This document shows positions 39,505 to 51,515 of a stretch of 64,000 nt of DNA, in pieces; position 1 is the first letter of the stretch, and every line of letters begins with the position of its first letter. The notes under the pieces were generated by a model. It ran no database searches, was not told where the DNA came from, and saw only the letters and a program-made list of their open reading frames with translations. This DNA is from Symbiodinium natans (lineage: Eukaryota > Sar > Dinophyceae > Suessiales > Symbiodiniaceae): assembly GCA_905221605.1 (NCBI GenBank), contig CAJNDS010000158.1, forward strand, positions 106,999 through 170,998, read 5' to 3'. Made by a program: the position numbers and the translations under genes.

Positions 39505-39612
39505 AGAGGACGCGAGGGAGAGGGAGAGGGAGGGGGATGGGGAGGGGGAGGAGGAGGGGGAGGGGGAGGGGGAGAGGGAGAGGGCGACGGGGAGGGGGAG
39601 GGAGAGGGAGAC
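39505..39612 (+). repeat. Purine-rich GAGGGGGAGG tract
   Basis: About 108 bp of GAGGGA/GAGGGG units; strongly asymmetric strand composition. Confidence 0.9.
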
Positions 39613-40212
39613 GGATAGACCGCGACAGCAAGACGGTGGAACGAAAAGCTAGAACAAAAAGCCTCTACTTTGCTGCAGAAGTTCCAAACCCTACATAAAC
39701 CCTAAACCTTATAAACCCTAAACCGAAGGGTCCCCATGTGCGCAGGATCTTTGCGCCTTCTTTTGAGGCTTCGCACATCTTGGGCTCTAAACCCTATACA
39801 ACCTACACCCTACACCCTAAACCCTAAAACCTAAACCCTAAACCTCTGGCTATGGCCTAACAAACCCTTCAGCTGCTCCCTTAGATGAAGAAACGTGTCC
39901 AAGAACAAGATCCAGAAAGGCCAGAGTTAGTGGTCTCAGGCTGACATTTTCGTTTCAGGTTTTCTGGTTTTGGGCTTAGGTGCTTTTCAAGTTTTGTTTG
40001 TTTAGTTTTGTGCATTTTTTGGGGGGGAGAAGAGGAAGGCGGGGGCACAAGCTATTCTTGGGGGCGTATATAAGGTGTTGAGATATTGGGTCCTCCATTT
40101 GGACCAGGTCTTGTTGCCGAACGCATCCTGGCTGGGACTGTGTGGTCCAAGGGACAGGACTTGGGGCCTAGGAAGGGTTTGGGGTTAGGGTAGTTTAGGG
40201 TTTAGGGGTAGT

Positions 40213-40307
40213 TTCTCTAAACTAGGGTCCCTTTGGGGGTCCTTACTTTAAAGGGTGCCATAGGATGTGTGGGGGACCCCCCAAAAAAGGGACCCTAACT
40301 TAGAGAA
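40213..40307. mobile_element. MITE-like element, family E
   Basis: TCTCTAAACTAGGGTCCC ... GGGACCCTAACTTAGAGA. A related copy at about 56,120-56,275 has a telomere-like array and other sequence inserted. Confidence 0.8.
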
Positions 40308-40961
40308 CGACTTATAGAAGGCCAGGAGAACAAGGACAACCAACCTTGTTCAGGCGAGTAGGCTCCAAACCCTAAACCCTAAACCCTAAACCCTAAACCC
40401 TAAACCCTAAACCCTAAACCCTAAACCCTAAACCCTAGAGGCTAGAAGCCTGGCTTCATAAGATGTGCGGAGGGCGGGCTCAAGCCTCGGGACTGGACGG
40501 GTCCTGATGAGGGTTAAGTTTCAGGTTATGGTGCAGGACATGGAGTGGGGGGTTCAGGGTTTAGGGTTTAGGGCTTAGGGTTTAGGGATCTCCGAGCCCT
40601 TTGCGTGCTTTAGGCAACATCGCCCCACCTCATGCCAAAAACTGGCAGGTCCCATCGCCTCCGAACCAGAACTCAAATCTCCGAAGGCCCAAACCACGCG
40701 ATTCAAACTCTAAACGCCCCAAAGGCCCCTGCTGCCCAGCACCTATGTTGTAAACGGTCCCTGCCCTCAACTCTAAACCCTACGCCTCCCATATCCCTCA
40801 ACCCTAAACCTCCCTCAGCATGAAACTCTAAACCTCCCACAGCCCTAAACCCTAAACCCTAAACCCTGAATCCTAAACCCTAAACCCTAAACCCTAACCC
40901 CCAACCCTACAGTTGAATCTTTTACAAGCACGGCCATGGACTGCGTAACCCGTCTTCGTGC

Positions 40962-41001
40962 CTTCCAGGGCTTCTTGCGGTATTTCGTGTACCGGAGGCT
41001 C
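40962..41001 (-). CDS. Putative upstream exon (unassigned)
   Basis: Acceptor GTGAG|G, possible donor G|GCACGA. Reads EPPVHEIPQEALE. It could belong to the cytoplasmic N-terminus of the channel or to another gene; function not recognised. Confidence 0.4.
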
Positions 41002-41137
41002 CTCACCCAAAAAAAGTCAAGGGGTTTTGGGGGTTTAGGGTTTAGGGTTTCGGGTTGCGGGTTTAGGGTTTAGGGTTTAGAGTTGAAGGTTTCGGGTTTA
41101 AGATGGTTTAAGCGCAAGGGCTTGGGGTTTTGGGCTT

Positions 41138-41208
41138 GAGGGAATTGCCGCAGCGCGCTTCATCATCCCTGACATCTCTAGAAGCTCTTGACAAAAGGAA
41201 GCAGCCAT
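41138..41208 (-). CDS. Putative exon with an ATG (possible first coding exon)
   Basis: Open from an ATG: MAASFCQELLEMSGMMKRAA. An ATG directly after an array and a sensible helical reading make it a candidate start of the channel protein. No spliced-leader acceptor was identified and no family match supports it. Confidence 0.35.
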
Positions 41209-41374
41209 AAACCCTATGCCCTAAAAACCCTAAACCCTATGAACCCCTAAATCCCAGAAACCTTAACTAAAGCCTATAAACCCTTAAGAACCTAACATCT
41301 TAAACCCGAACACCCCAAGGCCTCACAGCCATATAAACCACCTGAAGCTCAGGAGATCTCTGACAGCCCCGAAG

Positions 41375-41474
41375 GGTCCATGTACCTACAATAGAGAATA
41401 CTTGAGCCTTGAAGTGCTTCCTGTATAGGGGCTTTGGGTCTTAAGTATATAGTAATGAGGTACATGGACCCTTA
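41375..41474. mobile_element. MITE-like element, family C, diverged
   Basis: AAGGGTCCATGTACCTACAA ... TGAGGTACATGGACCCTT, same internal layout as 35,369-35,477. Confidence 0.82.
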
Positions 41475-41762
41475 GACAGCAATAGGAAGGCCCTGCGGCA
41501 CCAAGCTGTTCAGTGACTCGTCACTATCGGGGTTGAGGGTTTAGGGTTTAGGGTTTAGACTATCACAGAAGGTTTGTATTTCGAAGGTGTGCAGTGCCTC
41601 GATCCCCCAAGTATCCTTTAAGATGTGCTACATGCCTCCCCCCCTCCCGTGAACCTTTATTAGGGGTACTTAGGCGGTGCAAGTATGTAAAGCCTTTCAG
41701 TTGTTGAAACATAGTCGGGCCCAGAACGCCCGAGGGCCTAAACCCTAACCTAAACCCTAAAC

Positions 41763-41795
41763 CGTCTCACTATGCTCCACAAAGGGCGCAGGCTT
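41763..41795 (-). CDS. Putative exon (unassigned)
   Basis: Acceptor TTTCAG|A, 33 nt reading KPAPFVEHSET, donor ACG|GTTTAGGG taken from the telomere-like array. Not recognised. Confidence 0.35.
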
Positions 41796-42328
41796 CTGAA
41801 ATTGAACGACAATTGGGGTTCGGAAGATAGCGGTACCCTGATTTGGGGTGGGGGGGGGGGGGCTCGTAGAAGAAGGATTTCTTTATCTTATTTTGGGTAA
41901 GTTTGGGCTTAGGGACCCAAAACCCCAAACCCTAAAACCTAAACCCTAAACCCTTTTTTGGGAAATGCCCAAGTACATCCACGCCTTGAAGCCTCTGAAA
42001 TCCGAAAGCACTGGTCTCCCCAACGTCAGCCCGGAAAGTTTAGGTGGGTTGAGGGTTTAGGGTTTAGGGGTTTTCAGGGGTTTTCAGGGGTTTTCAGGGG
42101 TTTAGGGTTTCAGGGTTTCAGGGTTTAAGGGTTTTAGGGTTTTAGGGCATTAGGGTTTCAGGGTTTCAGGGTTTTAGGGTTTAGGGTTTTTGGGGTCAGG
42201 GTTTCAGGGTTTCAGGGTAGGGCTTTATGGTTGTCAGGGGTTTGGTGGGGGGGGGGGACCGGTCGATGACGGTAAGTGTGGGCACATGCCTTAAACGCGG
42301 CGGACCTCAGGATTCCAGAGTCTCAGCT

Positions 42329-42926
42329 TGGGATGTTCCCCCTTGTGCTACTATACTCCCCTTAGAACCTTAATAAAACAAATATTGTTAGTATCCTCTT
42401 GGGTTTTATATAAGCAAAAATCATTCCCAAGGGGGGATATAGACTGCAGTATATAACGCTCCTTCATGGGGACTATCATGAGCTCTTTGAACGAAGACAC
42501 GATGCTGTCACCCTCAGCGGCGCGTTTCAAAGCGCTGGCTATGGCGTGGCCATGGTCACGCACAACCGCTTTGACATTGGGCAGCAGAGAAGCCAGAATG
42601 CGATTGGATTTCTGGGCATAGGCAGCACCATCCGACACTACGACGCTGATGCACTTCTCAAAACAATCCAACATGGCTTCATCGGTTACGCCCTTTCCCA
42701 GTGCTCCTTCACCTTCTGACCAGAACTGTTTCAGTGCCAGCCTCAGAGATGTGCAACATTCTTCTGCCCGTCCACCAGCTGGAATAAGGCCAGCCAGGCC
42801 GATTAGCTTCTCTAGGCACCGATTCACTGCAACCCTAAACCCTAAACCCTAAACCCGAAACCCTAAACCCTAAACCCTCAACAAACCGCACATAAGGACT
42901 GTTAGGCATAACGGGGAACATCCCAA
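42329..42926. mobile_element. Long family A relative carrying an ORF and a telomere-like array
   Basis: Ends TTGGGATGTTCCCCCTTG and ACGGGGAACATCCCAA fit family A, but the 598-bp interior holds the 42,351-42,827 minus-strand ORF and about 60 bp of CCCTAAA units. Either a gene-carrying member or a short element that acquired host or transposase sequence. Confidence 0.7.
42351..42827 (-). CDS. Unrecognised ORF inside a larger inverted-repeat element
   Basis: A 158-codon open frame starting at a TTGCAG|TG boundary, with a GTG rather than ATG first codon. It contains CISVVVSDGAAYAQKSNRIL and LLPNVKAVVRDHGHAIASAL. The SDGA...L.LLPN...VRD..HA pattern resembles fragments of hAT-type transposase-like proteins frequent in dinoflagellates; that link is from memory and tentative. 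The frame ends inside the left terminal inverted repeat of the 42,329-42,926 element, so the last residues are probably not original coding sequence. A donor after CTCATGATA|GTCCCC would end the exon earlier. Confidence 0.5.
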   Translation of the reverse strand: MNRCLEKLIGLAGLIPAGGRAEECCTSLRLALKQFWSEGEGALGKGVTDEAMLDCFEKCISVVVSDGAAYAQKSNRILASLLPNVKAVVRDHGHAIASALKRAAEGDSIVSSFKELMIVPMKERYILQSISPLGNDFCLYKTQEDTNNICFIKVLRGV

Positions 42927-42981
42927 GTCTCAGCGTTGCTCTCCTGATGTTCTGCAGGGTCTCGTCCAGATAGGCGTTCTC
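42926..42981 (-). CDS. Putative exon (unassigned)
   Basis: Acceptor CACAG|G then ENAYLDETLQNIRRATLR, an amphipathic helix. The donor is unclear. Confidence 0.35.
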
Positions 42982-43084
42982 CTGTGCGACTCCGTGGCTC
43001 TTGCATGTAGCCCTAAACCCTCAACCCTAAACCCTAAACCCTAAACCCTGAACCTAAACCCGAAACCCTAAACCCCGAACCCTA

Positions 43085-43115
43085 AGCTGGAAGTTGCAAG
43101 TAGAGCTCGCAAGTC
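43085..43115 (-). CDS. Putative exon (unassigned)
   Basis: Acceptor CTGCAG|G, reads DLRALLATS. Very short; the donor is not clear. Confidence 0.25.
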
Positions 43116-43182
43116 CTGCAGACCCGAATCCCTAGCTTCCCCCTTCAGCTATGGTCCTCATCTCCCAGTTAACAGCCCCTGG

Positions 43183-43270
43183 GTAGTAGGGAATGGTGGA
43201 ATAAGGGCCCTATATATACCCTTTAATGGGATTACATAGGGCCCTAACTCCTTAGAATTCTGCTCACACT
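43183..43270. mobile_element. MITE-like element, family D, diverged
   Basis: TAGTAGGGAATGGTGGAATA ... AGGGCCCTAACTCC around TATATATACCCTTTAATGGG. Confidence 0.7.
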
Positions 43271-43811
43271 GCCTTAAGAAAAAGCCGCGCCTGGAGTAAC
43301 CTGTAAATGCACACTGTGAAGATAGTTGGGGGGGGGCGCAGGCTCACCCGTAAACCCCTGCACTGACCCTAAACCCTAAACCCTAAACACTAAACCCTAA
43401 ACCCTAAGCCTTACACCCTACACTCCCCAACGGGGTGGGGGGTTGCGGGGGGGGGCAGGGGGTGCCTTGGACGCTTAACGTCTATTCTGCGCGTACTCCT
43501 TGTTTTCTTGGGCTCTTCCCGCAAACCTCTCTGGGACTGGGTTCTCGTTTGGCGCGGATCGCTTTCTGGCGAAGAGGCCACGAAGAGGAGACGGTCAACG
43601 GAGGAGGGTCGGACGGTTTGACTTTTGATGGGAGGCCACGGAGACGACACTGTCAAGGGAGGGGGGGGTCGTGGATGTCAGTTGACGGACGGGTTCGGGG
43701 GGGCGAGGACAAGGAGGGGGGGAGGAGCGCGGACGGGGAGCGTGACATTCGATTAATCAATTGATGGGCAGGGCAGTGGGGGACACGCGGACAAGACAAG
43801 GGCTCCGCGAA

Positions 43812-43965
43812 CGCCATCCGCACCCTCCGCTCCCTCCTCGCCTTCCGCGCCCTCCGCGCCCTGCGCCCTCCGCGCCCTCCTCGGGCTCCGCGCCGTCCGT
43901 GCCCTCCGCGCCCTCGCGCCCTCCGCGACCTTCGCGCCCTCTTCGCCCTCTGCGCCCCCCCCGCC
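43812..43965 (+). repeat. GC-rich short tandem repeat, CTCCGCGCC
   Basis: Degenerate 9-12-bp units (CCTCCGCGCC). The open frames across it are compositional. Confidence 0.85.
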
Positions 43966-44332
43966 CAGGACACAGTGTGCTGATCTAAGGGTGCATTGCC
44001 TTGCCTTTGTAAAGTATATGTTTACAAGGCACGCACGTGCAGCATAGCCTTTACGTGTCCTCTTACCGGGGGGGGGGGGGGGGATCTAGACCATTACACC
44101 CTACACCTTTGAACCCTCCAATCTTTGAACCCTTGACCCCCTAAACCCTGAACCCGATACCCTAGACCCTAAACTTACTAAACCCTAAACCCTAAACCCT
44201 GAACCCTAAACCCTGAACCCTAAACCCTAAACGCTAAAACCTAAACCCTAAACCCTAAACCCTAAACCCTAAACCCTAAACCCTAAACCCTAAGCCCTAA
44301 ACCCTAAACCCTAAACCCTAACCCTTGACACC

Positions 44333-44428
44333 CTGAATTGCAAACATCATGCTTATGGCTTGGCGCCCTGCAGTCGGGGCCTTCATGTCTTTTGTGTTGG
44401 AGTGACTGGCCATGACCTCGTTTGGAGT
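44333..44428 (-). CDS. Putative exon (unassigned)
   Basis: Acceptor CCAAG|A, 32 open codons including MASHSNTKDMKAPTAGRQAI, ending CAG before an array. Reads like a polar linker. Function not recognised. Confidence 0.4.
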
Positions 44429-44595
44429 CTTGGGGTTTAGGGTTTAGGGTTAAGGGGTTAAGGGGTTTGGGGTTTAGGGTTTGGGGTTTAGGGCTCCGGG
44501 TTTGGGCTTTAGGGTTTGGGGTTTGGGGTTTGGGGTTTAGGGTTTAGGGTTTAGAGTTTACGGTGCAGGGTTTCGGGGCAGCCGGACAGTCTACA

Positions 44596-44670
44596 AACCA
44601 ACGCTCGCATCTGAGATGCTAGGCTGGCTTCTTGGAGCTGCGAAGAGGCTTCTTGAAGAGCATCATGCCC
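44596..44670 (-). CDS. Putative exon (unassigned)
   Basis: Open frame with HDALQEASSQLQEASLASQM, a coiled-coil-like Gln/Ala/Ser stretch between two arrays. Boundaries are approximate. Confidence 0.3.
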
Positions 44671-45057
44671 CAAACCCTACAGGGTTTAGGGTTTAGGGTT
44701 TTAGGGTTTAGGGTTTAGGGTTTAGGGTGTAGGGTGTAGGGTTTAGGGTTTAGGGTTTAGGGTTTAGGGTTTAGGGTTTAGGGTTTAGGGTTTAGGGTTT
44801 AGGGTTTGGGTTTAGGGTTTCGGGCTCGGGTACTCCAGACCCTAAACCTAAACCCCTTAGGCCTTGGTGCTTTTTGGCAAGCATCTTATGGTCTAAGTCG
44901 GCCTCAGGTCTGAGGTTTGGGGGTTCGGGAGTTTGGGGTCTGAAGCTTGGGTTAGGATGCAGGGTTTAAGGTTTAGGGTTTAGGGTTCAGGGTTTAGGGC
45001 GGTAAAACCTGACCCGTTGTCTGACTCTCAAGCACCCCACCCCCATAACACTGGACG

Positions 45058-45111
45058 GAAAGATCGCATGAGTTTTCGAGCCAATGCAAGATCTCTGCAC
45101 TCCAAGCAACT
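45058..45111 (-). CDS. Putative exon (unassigned)
   Basis: Acceptor TTTTCAG|A, reads SCLECRDLALARKLMRSF. Not recognised. Confidence 0.35.
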
Positions 45112-45126
45112 CTGAAAATTAAGCCC

Positions 45127-45432
45127 CTAAACCCTAAACCCTAGGCCGTGGATCCCAAGTAGGCACCAAAAGCCTAGCAACCTCAGCTGAATGGTCGTCA
45201 GGGAACTGCCCAAAATTCGGCACTTCGCACAGAAGCCGTCATGTGCGATAGCCCAAAGGGTCGAACAGCCGAGACACTTCAATACAGGAACACTTCTCAA
45301 AAGTTTAGTAGGGATCCCAAGATGATTTAAGGAGCCTTCCTTAATCAAGTACAGAGTAATGGACCGTCTGGGAAGTTTGCATAATCGGTAGGGTTGCCCT
45401 ATCCCCAAAGGCAGCGTGCGCGCACGATGCAC
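45127..45432 (-). CDS. Unrecognised ORF, 101 codons
   Basis: Longer than most open pieces in the array-rich DNA. Contains CLGCSTLWAIAHDGFCAKC, a CxxC-x11-CxxC arrangement that could bind zinc. No start context or family match; it may be a chance frame or an exon. Confidence 0.25.
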   Translation of the reverse strand: MHRARTLPLGIGQPYRLCKLPRRSITLYLIKEGSLNHLGIPTKLLRSVPVLKCLGCSTLWAIAHDGFCAKCRILGSSLTTIQLRLLGFWCLLGIHGLGFRV

Positions 45433-46236
45433 AGTCCATCGAGACGATGAGGACAGCTTAGGGCTTAGGGCTGAGGTCTATGAGGTTCTGTAAGGTTTGG
45501 AGGTCCTTGCGGGTCAGCTGTGAGCACTTTGCTGCTGCAGGCCGGCACAGCAACATGAAACGTGGATGCAGCAGCCACCGATCTTCCCAGCCCAACAAAT
45601 TCGGGTACCTTTGTAGGGAATGATGGGGTCCCCAAGTAGCTATTGTCACATCCCTGGCACAGAGCTCTGAACCCGAATCCCTCAACTCTGAACCATAACC
45701 CCAAAACCTAGACCCTAAACCCTAAATCTACTGATGGCTGACGACTGTAGGCATTCCAGGATTGTCTTATTGAGTGTGCGTGGGCTATACCTGTGGCCAG
45801 GGGCAAGAACATTGGACAAGTGAACAAGTAACTGAGTTTCTAGCCTATGAACACAAGGTGCCATTGTTTTCTCAGGGTTTGGGATGCGGGGTTGAGGGTG
45901 TTTCTGGTTTCGGGCCGTTCGGGCCAAACCTTTATACTCAAAAAAGACTCTCAACCCTAAACCATAAACCCTAGACCCTAAAAAGACTCTACATCTTTGC
46001 CCTAAACCCGAGATCTAAAATCCTTGACCTGCCGTGACCTGGGGCGCAGGCCCTACGCACCTAAAGGCGGAAGAGCGCTCTTCCCCAAACCCCTAAGAAC
46101 TTGAAGGTCCTAAAACAAAAACGTGAAATTCCAAGGTCCTTATGGTTAGGGTTTAGGGTTTAGGGTTTAGGGTTTAGGGTTCAGGGCTTTGGGTGTAGGG
46201 CTTAGGGTTTAGGGCTTAGGGTTCAGCGAACCAGAC

Positions 46237-46273
46237 CTCAAGGACAGGCGGTGTCCAAGAAGCTCGCAGTATT
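46237..46273 (-). CDS. Putative exon (unassigned)
   Basis: Acceptor CCCTAG|A and donor TTGAG|GTCTGG bracket 37 nt reading YCELLGHRLSL. Both splice sites are clean but the peptide is short. Confidence 0.3.
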
Positions 46274-46934
46274 CTAGGGTTCTTAAGGGCTTGTAGGTCT
46301 CAGTAGGGTCTGGCAAATAAAACCCTAAACCCTAAACCCTAAACCCTAAACCCTAAACCCTAAACCCTAAACCCTAAACCCTAAACCCCGGCTCTCAACT
46401 CTGGACCAAAACTCCGAAACTGTACATTCCCCAACTGCCAAGCCTCTGAATCTCTAAATGGGGGTTTCCGAAATTACGGGGTACCTTATTGCGATTCTTT
46501 TTCAGGGAAACCTACTATCTAGGGGTCTATATGAGGGGCCCCCATATTTTCGTAAACCCCCCAGATATTCAAACCCTAAACCCTAAACCCTAAACCCTAA
46601 ACCCTAAACCCTAAACCCTAAACCCTAAACCCTAAACCCTAAACCCTAAACCCTTAGGGGGCCCAAATATTTTCGTAAAACCCCACATCTTTGAATCCGA
46701 AACAACCCCAATGTGCTGAGGCTCCCCCGAGGGTTTAAGCTTTTGGTCCGGCACTACATCCTGTAAGCCCAGGGAAGCGCTAAACTGGGTTTAGGGTTTA
46801 GGGTTTAGGGTTTAGGGTTTAGGTATTAGGATTCAGCGGGACTGGCCTGCACGTCAAATTTTCTGGAACTAACAGCAAATAGCCGAAACTGGCAGAAACT
46901 GGGTCGACGCAAGCAAAATCTACAGAACACCTCT

Positions 46935-47030
46935 GCACGACCTGGCTCGACCTTGGCTCGACCTCGGCTCGACCTGCCTCGACCTCTGCTCGACCTGGGC
47001 TCGACCTGGCTCGACCTTGGCTCGACCTCA
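46935..47030 (+). repeat. Short tandem repeat GCTCGACCT(C/T)G
   Basis: About nine degenerate 9-12-bp units. Confidence 0.85.
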
Positions 47031-48180
47031 ACACCACGTTTTGCAACTTTCCAAAAAATTGCAGAAGTTTTGAAGAAGCAGGCAAATTCAGCGATTTCAG
47101 CACAGATCACGGTCCCTGGCGAATCCTAATAGTAGGGTTTAGGGTTTGCGGTATGGGGTTTAGGGGTATGAAGGCTTGTCGCTTGTAGGGCTGTTTCGGG
47201 TTCGCCCCCCCCCCACCCCCCCCCCCCCACCGCCCCCAAACCCCCCAAAGCGCAGCCGCACCTTCTGCGCCTCCAGCGCAGCAGAGTCCGCCCCAAAAGA
47301 CATAGGCTGCCTTGGCTGCGGGCGCACCCTTTTCTAAGGGTAGTTTCATGGGCCCAGAGTATGGTCCCTTACCTCCCTGAAATCGTTCTGATGTAATAGG
47401 GTATATAAGGGGTAGATAAGGGGTACCGTTTTAAGGGCCCATACTACGAGACCATGTAACTACCCGAACTTTGCGAACTTTGCGAAGGGTTCTCTGAGCG
47501 CCCCGAAACCCTCAAGGTGGGGAGCGCTCTGCGAACTGTAAGGGAGATATGGTAGAACCCAAAAAATAAGCCTTCTAACCACTTTGGTGCCTTGATAACC
47601 CTAAACCCTAAACCCTAAACCCTAAACCCGAAACTCTAAACCCTAAACCCTAAACCATAAACCCTAAACTTTACCCTGAACACTGCTTACAACTTGGGTG
47701 GGGGGGGGGGGGCGCCCTACTTGCAGGGCTTGCCTCTGCCTAAGAAGCCCACGTCTCCAGTCCCATCGATGGAGTTTGTGGTTTAGGGTTTAGGGATAGG
47801 GTTTAGGGTTTAGGGTTTAGGGTTTAGGGTTTAGGGTTTAGAGTTTAGGGTTTAGGGTTTAGGGTTTAGGGTTTAGGGTTTAGGGTTTGGGGTTTAGGGT
47901 TTAGGGTTTAGGGTTAGGGTTTAGGGTTTAGGGTTTGGGGTTTAGGGTTTAGGGTTTAGGGCTTGTGGTTGATGGCCACCATTCGTCGGCTGTACCCGGA
48001 TGAGGAGGGAATGGCTGGCAGCAGCAACGGTCCGTGCGCCGAGCCAGGGTCAAGAAGGACTCCAAGGTTCTCGTAAGGACCCCCCACGCAGACCAGCAGT
48101 CGAAACATACGTTCGGCCGCTGGCTTTTGTAGCCCTGGCACCCGGCAGACTCTGAGTCTCACCCAACTGTTATCAGCCCG

Positions 48181-48234
48181 GGTACCGGCGAGTATTTCTG
48201 TCGGAGTAGAGGCCTGCAAATGACGGCAGAGCCC
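48181..48234. repeat. Short dispersed repeat, copy 1
   Basis: TACCGGCGAGTATTTCTGTC ... CTGCAAATGACGGCAGAGCCCC matches 60,300-60,352 with few differences. On the minus strand both read through a GCAG splice-like boundary. Confidence 0.8.
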
Positions 48235-49639
48235 CTCCGTGCCTAAACCCTAAACCCTAAACCCTAAACCCTAAACCCTAAACCCTAAACCCTAAACCCT
48301 AAACCCTAAACCCTCCGAAGAAGCCAAGACCCCGCGACCATGATGGCGACAAATTAGGGATCTCGAATTTCAAGTTGAGAGTTTCTTACCCTCGTCATCT
48401 AGGGGTTCTATCTTGGACCTAATAGGCTTGAGGTCGTGCCCTTGGGTTTTGGTGGTCCTTTTTAAGGATCCCTAAGGGAATATAAGGGCCATATTAGGAG
48501 TATGGTAAGGGGAACCTTTAGGGGGACAACCTTAGGGGTACGAGTCGGAATCCCTTGACTTCAATCCTCAAGCCTGAACCCTGTAATTACCCTAACTTTG
48601 CAATCTTCTGAAGGTCTTAAAGAGGACCTGAACAAATCCCCAAACCCTAAACCCTAAACCCTAAACCCTAAACCCTAAACCCTAAACCCTAAACCCTAAA
48701 CCCTAAACCCTAAACCCTAAACCCTAAACCCTTGCCTGAACAATCCCGTAAGGGAAATTATGAAATATCTCAAGGACCTGGGCGAATAAACTGTTCACAA
48801 TGTGACCTGACAGCGGAGCTCGGGCTCGGATGCAACTTACTGTTTTCGGTTGGGGTTTAGGGTTTAGGGTTTAGGGTTTAGGGTTTAGGGTTTAGGGTTT
48901 AGGGTTTAGGGTTTAGGGTTTAGGGTGTAGGGTTTAGGGTTTAGGGTTTAGGGTTTAGGGTTGAGGGTTTTAGAGTTTAGGGTTTAAGGGCTATGGCCAA
49001 ATTGCCCTTCCCCCCCCCCCCCCCCCGCCCCCCTTCCCCATATGTGGGCCTAAATATGGGTTTATAGACCGCCAAATACTAGGATTCCCTTTTGATAAGG
49101 ACCCCAATAAGGTACCCCTGCTTTCGGAAATTTTTCATTACAGGGTTTAGGGTTTGGGCTTGGGGCGCAGGGCCCAGAACCTGACCTAAGGAAAGTGTCC
49201 CAAAATCCCCTAAACCCTAAACCCTAAACCCCAAACCCTAAACCCCAAACCCAAAACCCTAAACCCTAAACCCTGAACTCTAAACCCCAAACCCTAAACC
49301 CTAAACCCTTCGATTGTGGGACCTAGAGCTGCCGTTATGTTTCTGCAGGGCGCGCGCGGGGTGTAATTGCGAGTTTTTGCGTTAGGTTTAGGGTTTAGGG
49401 TTTGGGGTTTGGGGTTTAGGGTTTAGGGTTTAGGTTTTGGGGTTTAGGGTTTAGGGCTTACATGTCAATAAACGGAAACAGACGAACTAAGGAACTGCAG
49501 CATTCATGGGAACCACAACATGGCCTAGGGCTTGGAAACGTCCCTAAACCCTAAACCCTAAACCCTAAATTATAAACCCTAAACCCTAAACCCTTGCTGC
49601 CGTCGCGAGGCCATCGATTTAATGGCACCCAAATGCTGG

Positions 49640-49708
49640 GCCAAAAACAGGATGCGATGCGGATGGATCTACAGCTGTCGATGGGCGGGCGGACGAGCTC
49701 CTTGACGT
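49640..49708 (-). CDS. Putative exon (unassigned)
   Basis: Acceptor GTTGCAG|A, then VKELVRPPIDSCRSIRIASC and continuing open. The donor is uncertain. Not recognised. Confidence 0.35.
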
Positions 49709-50280
49709 CTGCAACTTCAACCCTCAACCCTAAGACCCTAAACCCTGCAAGACCCTAAGAACCCTAAACACTAAACCCTAAACTCTAAACCCTAAGGTGT
49801 AAGCTACTTAGTGTAAAGTAGAAAGAGAGCCAGAGGATGCCCCGTCAGCCACGCCGGTGGTTACCGCGCAGCCTCCGCCACAGCCCTTGAGCCCGCAGGG
49901 AGCGCAGACCGGTGGTTGAGGGTTTTGTTTTGGGGATCAAGGGGTTACCCGAAACCCTAAACCCCAAACCCCAAAACCTAAACCCTTAGGGCTTGTAGGC
50001 TTTCATAGGTCTTGCTGGGGATTCAACCCTAAACCCGAAACCCCGACAGCCCTTCAAAACCTGGAAAGCACAAAGGCAACAACCCCAAAAACGCCCCAGA
50101 ATGACAACCCAAGAGCCTATGAAACCCTATAATCCCCTCCCCCTAATATTAAACCCCCCCATACCCCCTGATATAAAAAAACACCAATATAATATAGCTA
50201 TAACGGGGGGTATTTAATATTGGGTGGTAATATTAGGGGGAGGGGATTACTCCTTTTAGGACACCATAAAGCCCTATGAC

Positions 50281-50500
50281 TTGGGGTGTTCCCCCCTTAT
50301 ACTCACAGTCCTGAATAGGGATTACGGTACTCAGAAGCTCTTTGGACTTAGGAAGTCTACTGAGTATCCCCTAGAAAGCCGATTATCTTTCCCAGAACTC
50401 ACCTTACTGACCCTACTTACTAAGTCAAAAAGGGCTCCCACGTACCCCCTATCAAAATCCCGAATAAGGACTGTTAGCATAAGACAGGGAACATCCCAAC
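50281..50500. mobile_element. MITE family A element with a nested second element
   Basis: Left end TTGGGGTGTTCCCCCCTTAT, right end TAAGACAGGGAACATCCCAA. The interior contains AGAAGCTCTTTGGACTTAGG...AAAGGGCTCCC, a copy of family G also seen at 8,871-8,975 and 62,890-62,975. Confidence 0.78.
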
Positions 50501-50999
50501 CTACAAACCCTGAAAGCCCTTGAACTTCCCTCCCCCAACAAAAGCGTCAAACCTAAAGGCTTGTGTCCCTTCAGGGTTTAGGGTTTAGGGTTTAGGGTTT
50601 AGGGTTTGGGGTTTACGGTTTAGGGTTTAGGGTTTAGGGTTAGGACACCAGCCAGAAGTTCCGCCAAACACGACCCCCAACCCCAAACACGCGCCTGCAC
50701 TTAGCAGGATCTAGGCACACCTCTCATGATAACAGAAATCAAGCCATACCAACCCCAAACCCTAAACCCTAAACCCTAAACCCCAAACCCGAAACCCCAA
50801 ACCCGAAACCCTAAACCCTAAACCCTACACCCTACACCCTAAACCCTAAACCCTGAACCCTAACCATGCAAAACCCAACCGCAGTCCCCATGCTGTGGCC
50901 CTGAAACCCCCAAACCCCTTCAACCCTTAAACGGTTTAGGGTTTAGGGTTTAGGGTTTAGGGTTTAGGGTTTAGGGTTTAGGGTTTAGGGTTTAGGAAC

Positions 51000-51515
51000 C
51001 CCTAAACCCTTAAACCCTTACAGGCCTAGACCCGTAAAGCCTTCAACCCTGAACCCTTGAAACCCTGAACCCTCCTAAAACCCTACAACCCTTAAACCCC
51101 TCAAACTCTTAAACCCCCTAAAACTCCTAAACCCTAGACCCCTAAACCCCTAAACCCTTAAACCCTGAGACCCCCTTGAAGCCTAAAACCCTTACAACCT
51201 AATTCCCCTTAAACCCCCAAAAACCCTAAACGCCCTTACACCCTTGAAACACTTAAAACCCTAAACCCTCTTAAAGCCTTAAAACCCTGAAAACCCATAA
51301 ACCCCGAAACCCCGAAACCCTAAACCCTTAAACTCTACACCCGTAAACCCCCTTACCCCTAAAACCTAAACCCTTAAACCCTTAAAACCTTACACATCTA
51401 AACCGAAACCCTAAACCCTTACACCCTTAAAGCCCTGAGCCCTTACACCCTTAAACTCTTAAAACCCTAAACCTTAAACCCTAAACCCTAAACCCTAAAC
51501 CCTAAACCCTAAACC
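51000..51515 (-). repeat. Strongly degenerate CCCTTAAA / CCCTAAA block
   Basis: About 500 bp made almost only of variants such as CCCTTAAAC, CCCCTAAAC and CCTTACAC, as if an old array had decayed by substitution and indel. No coding seen. Confidence 0.85.
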
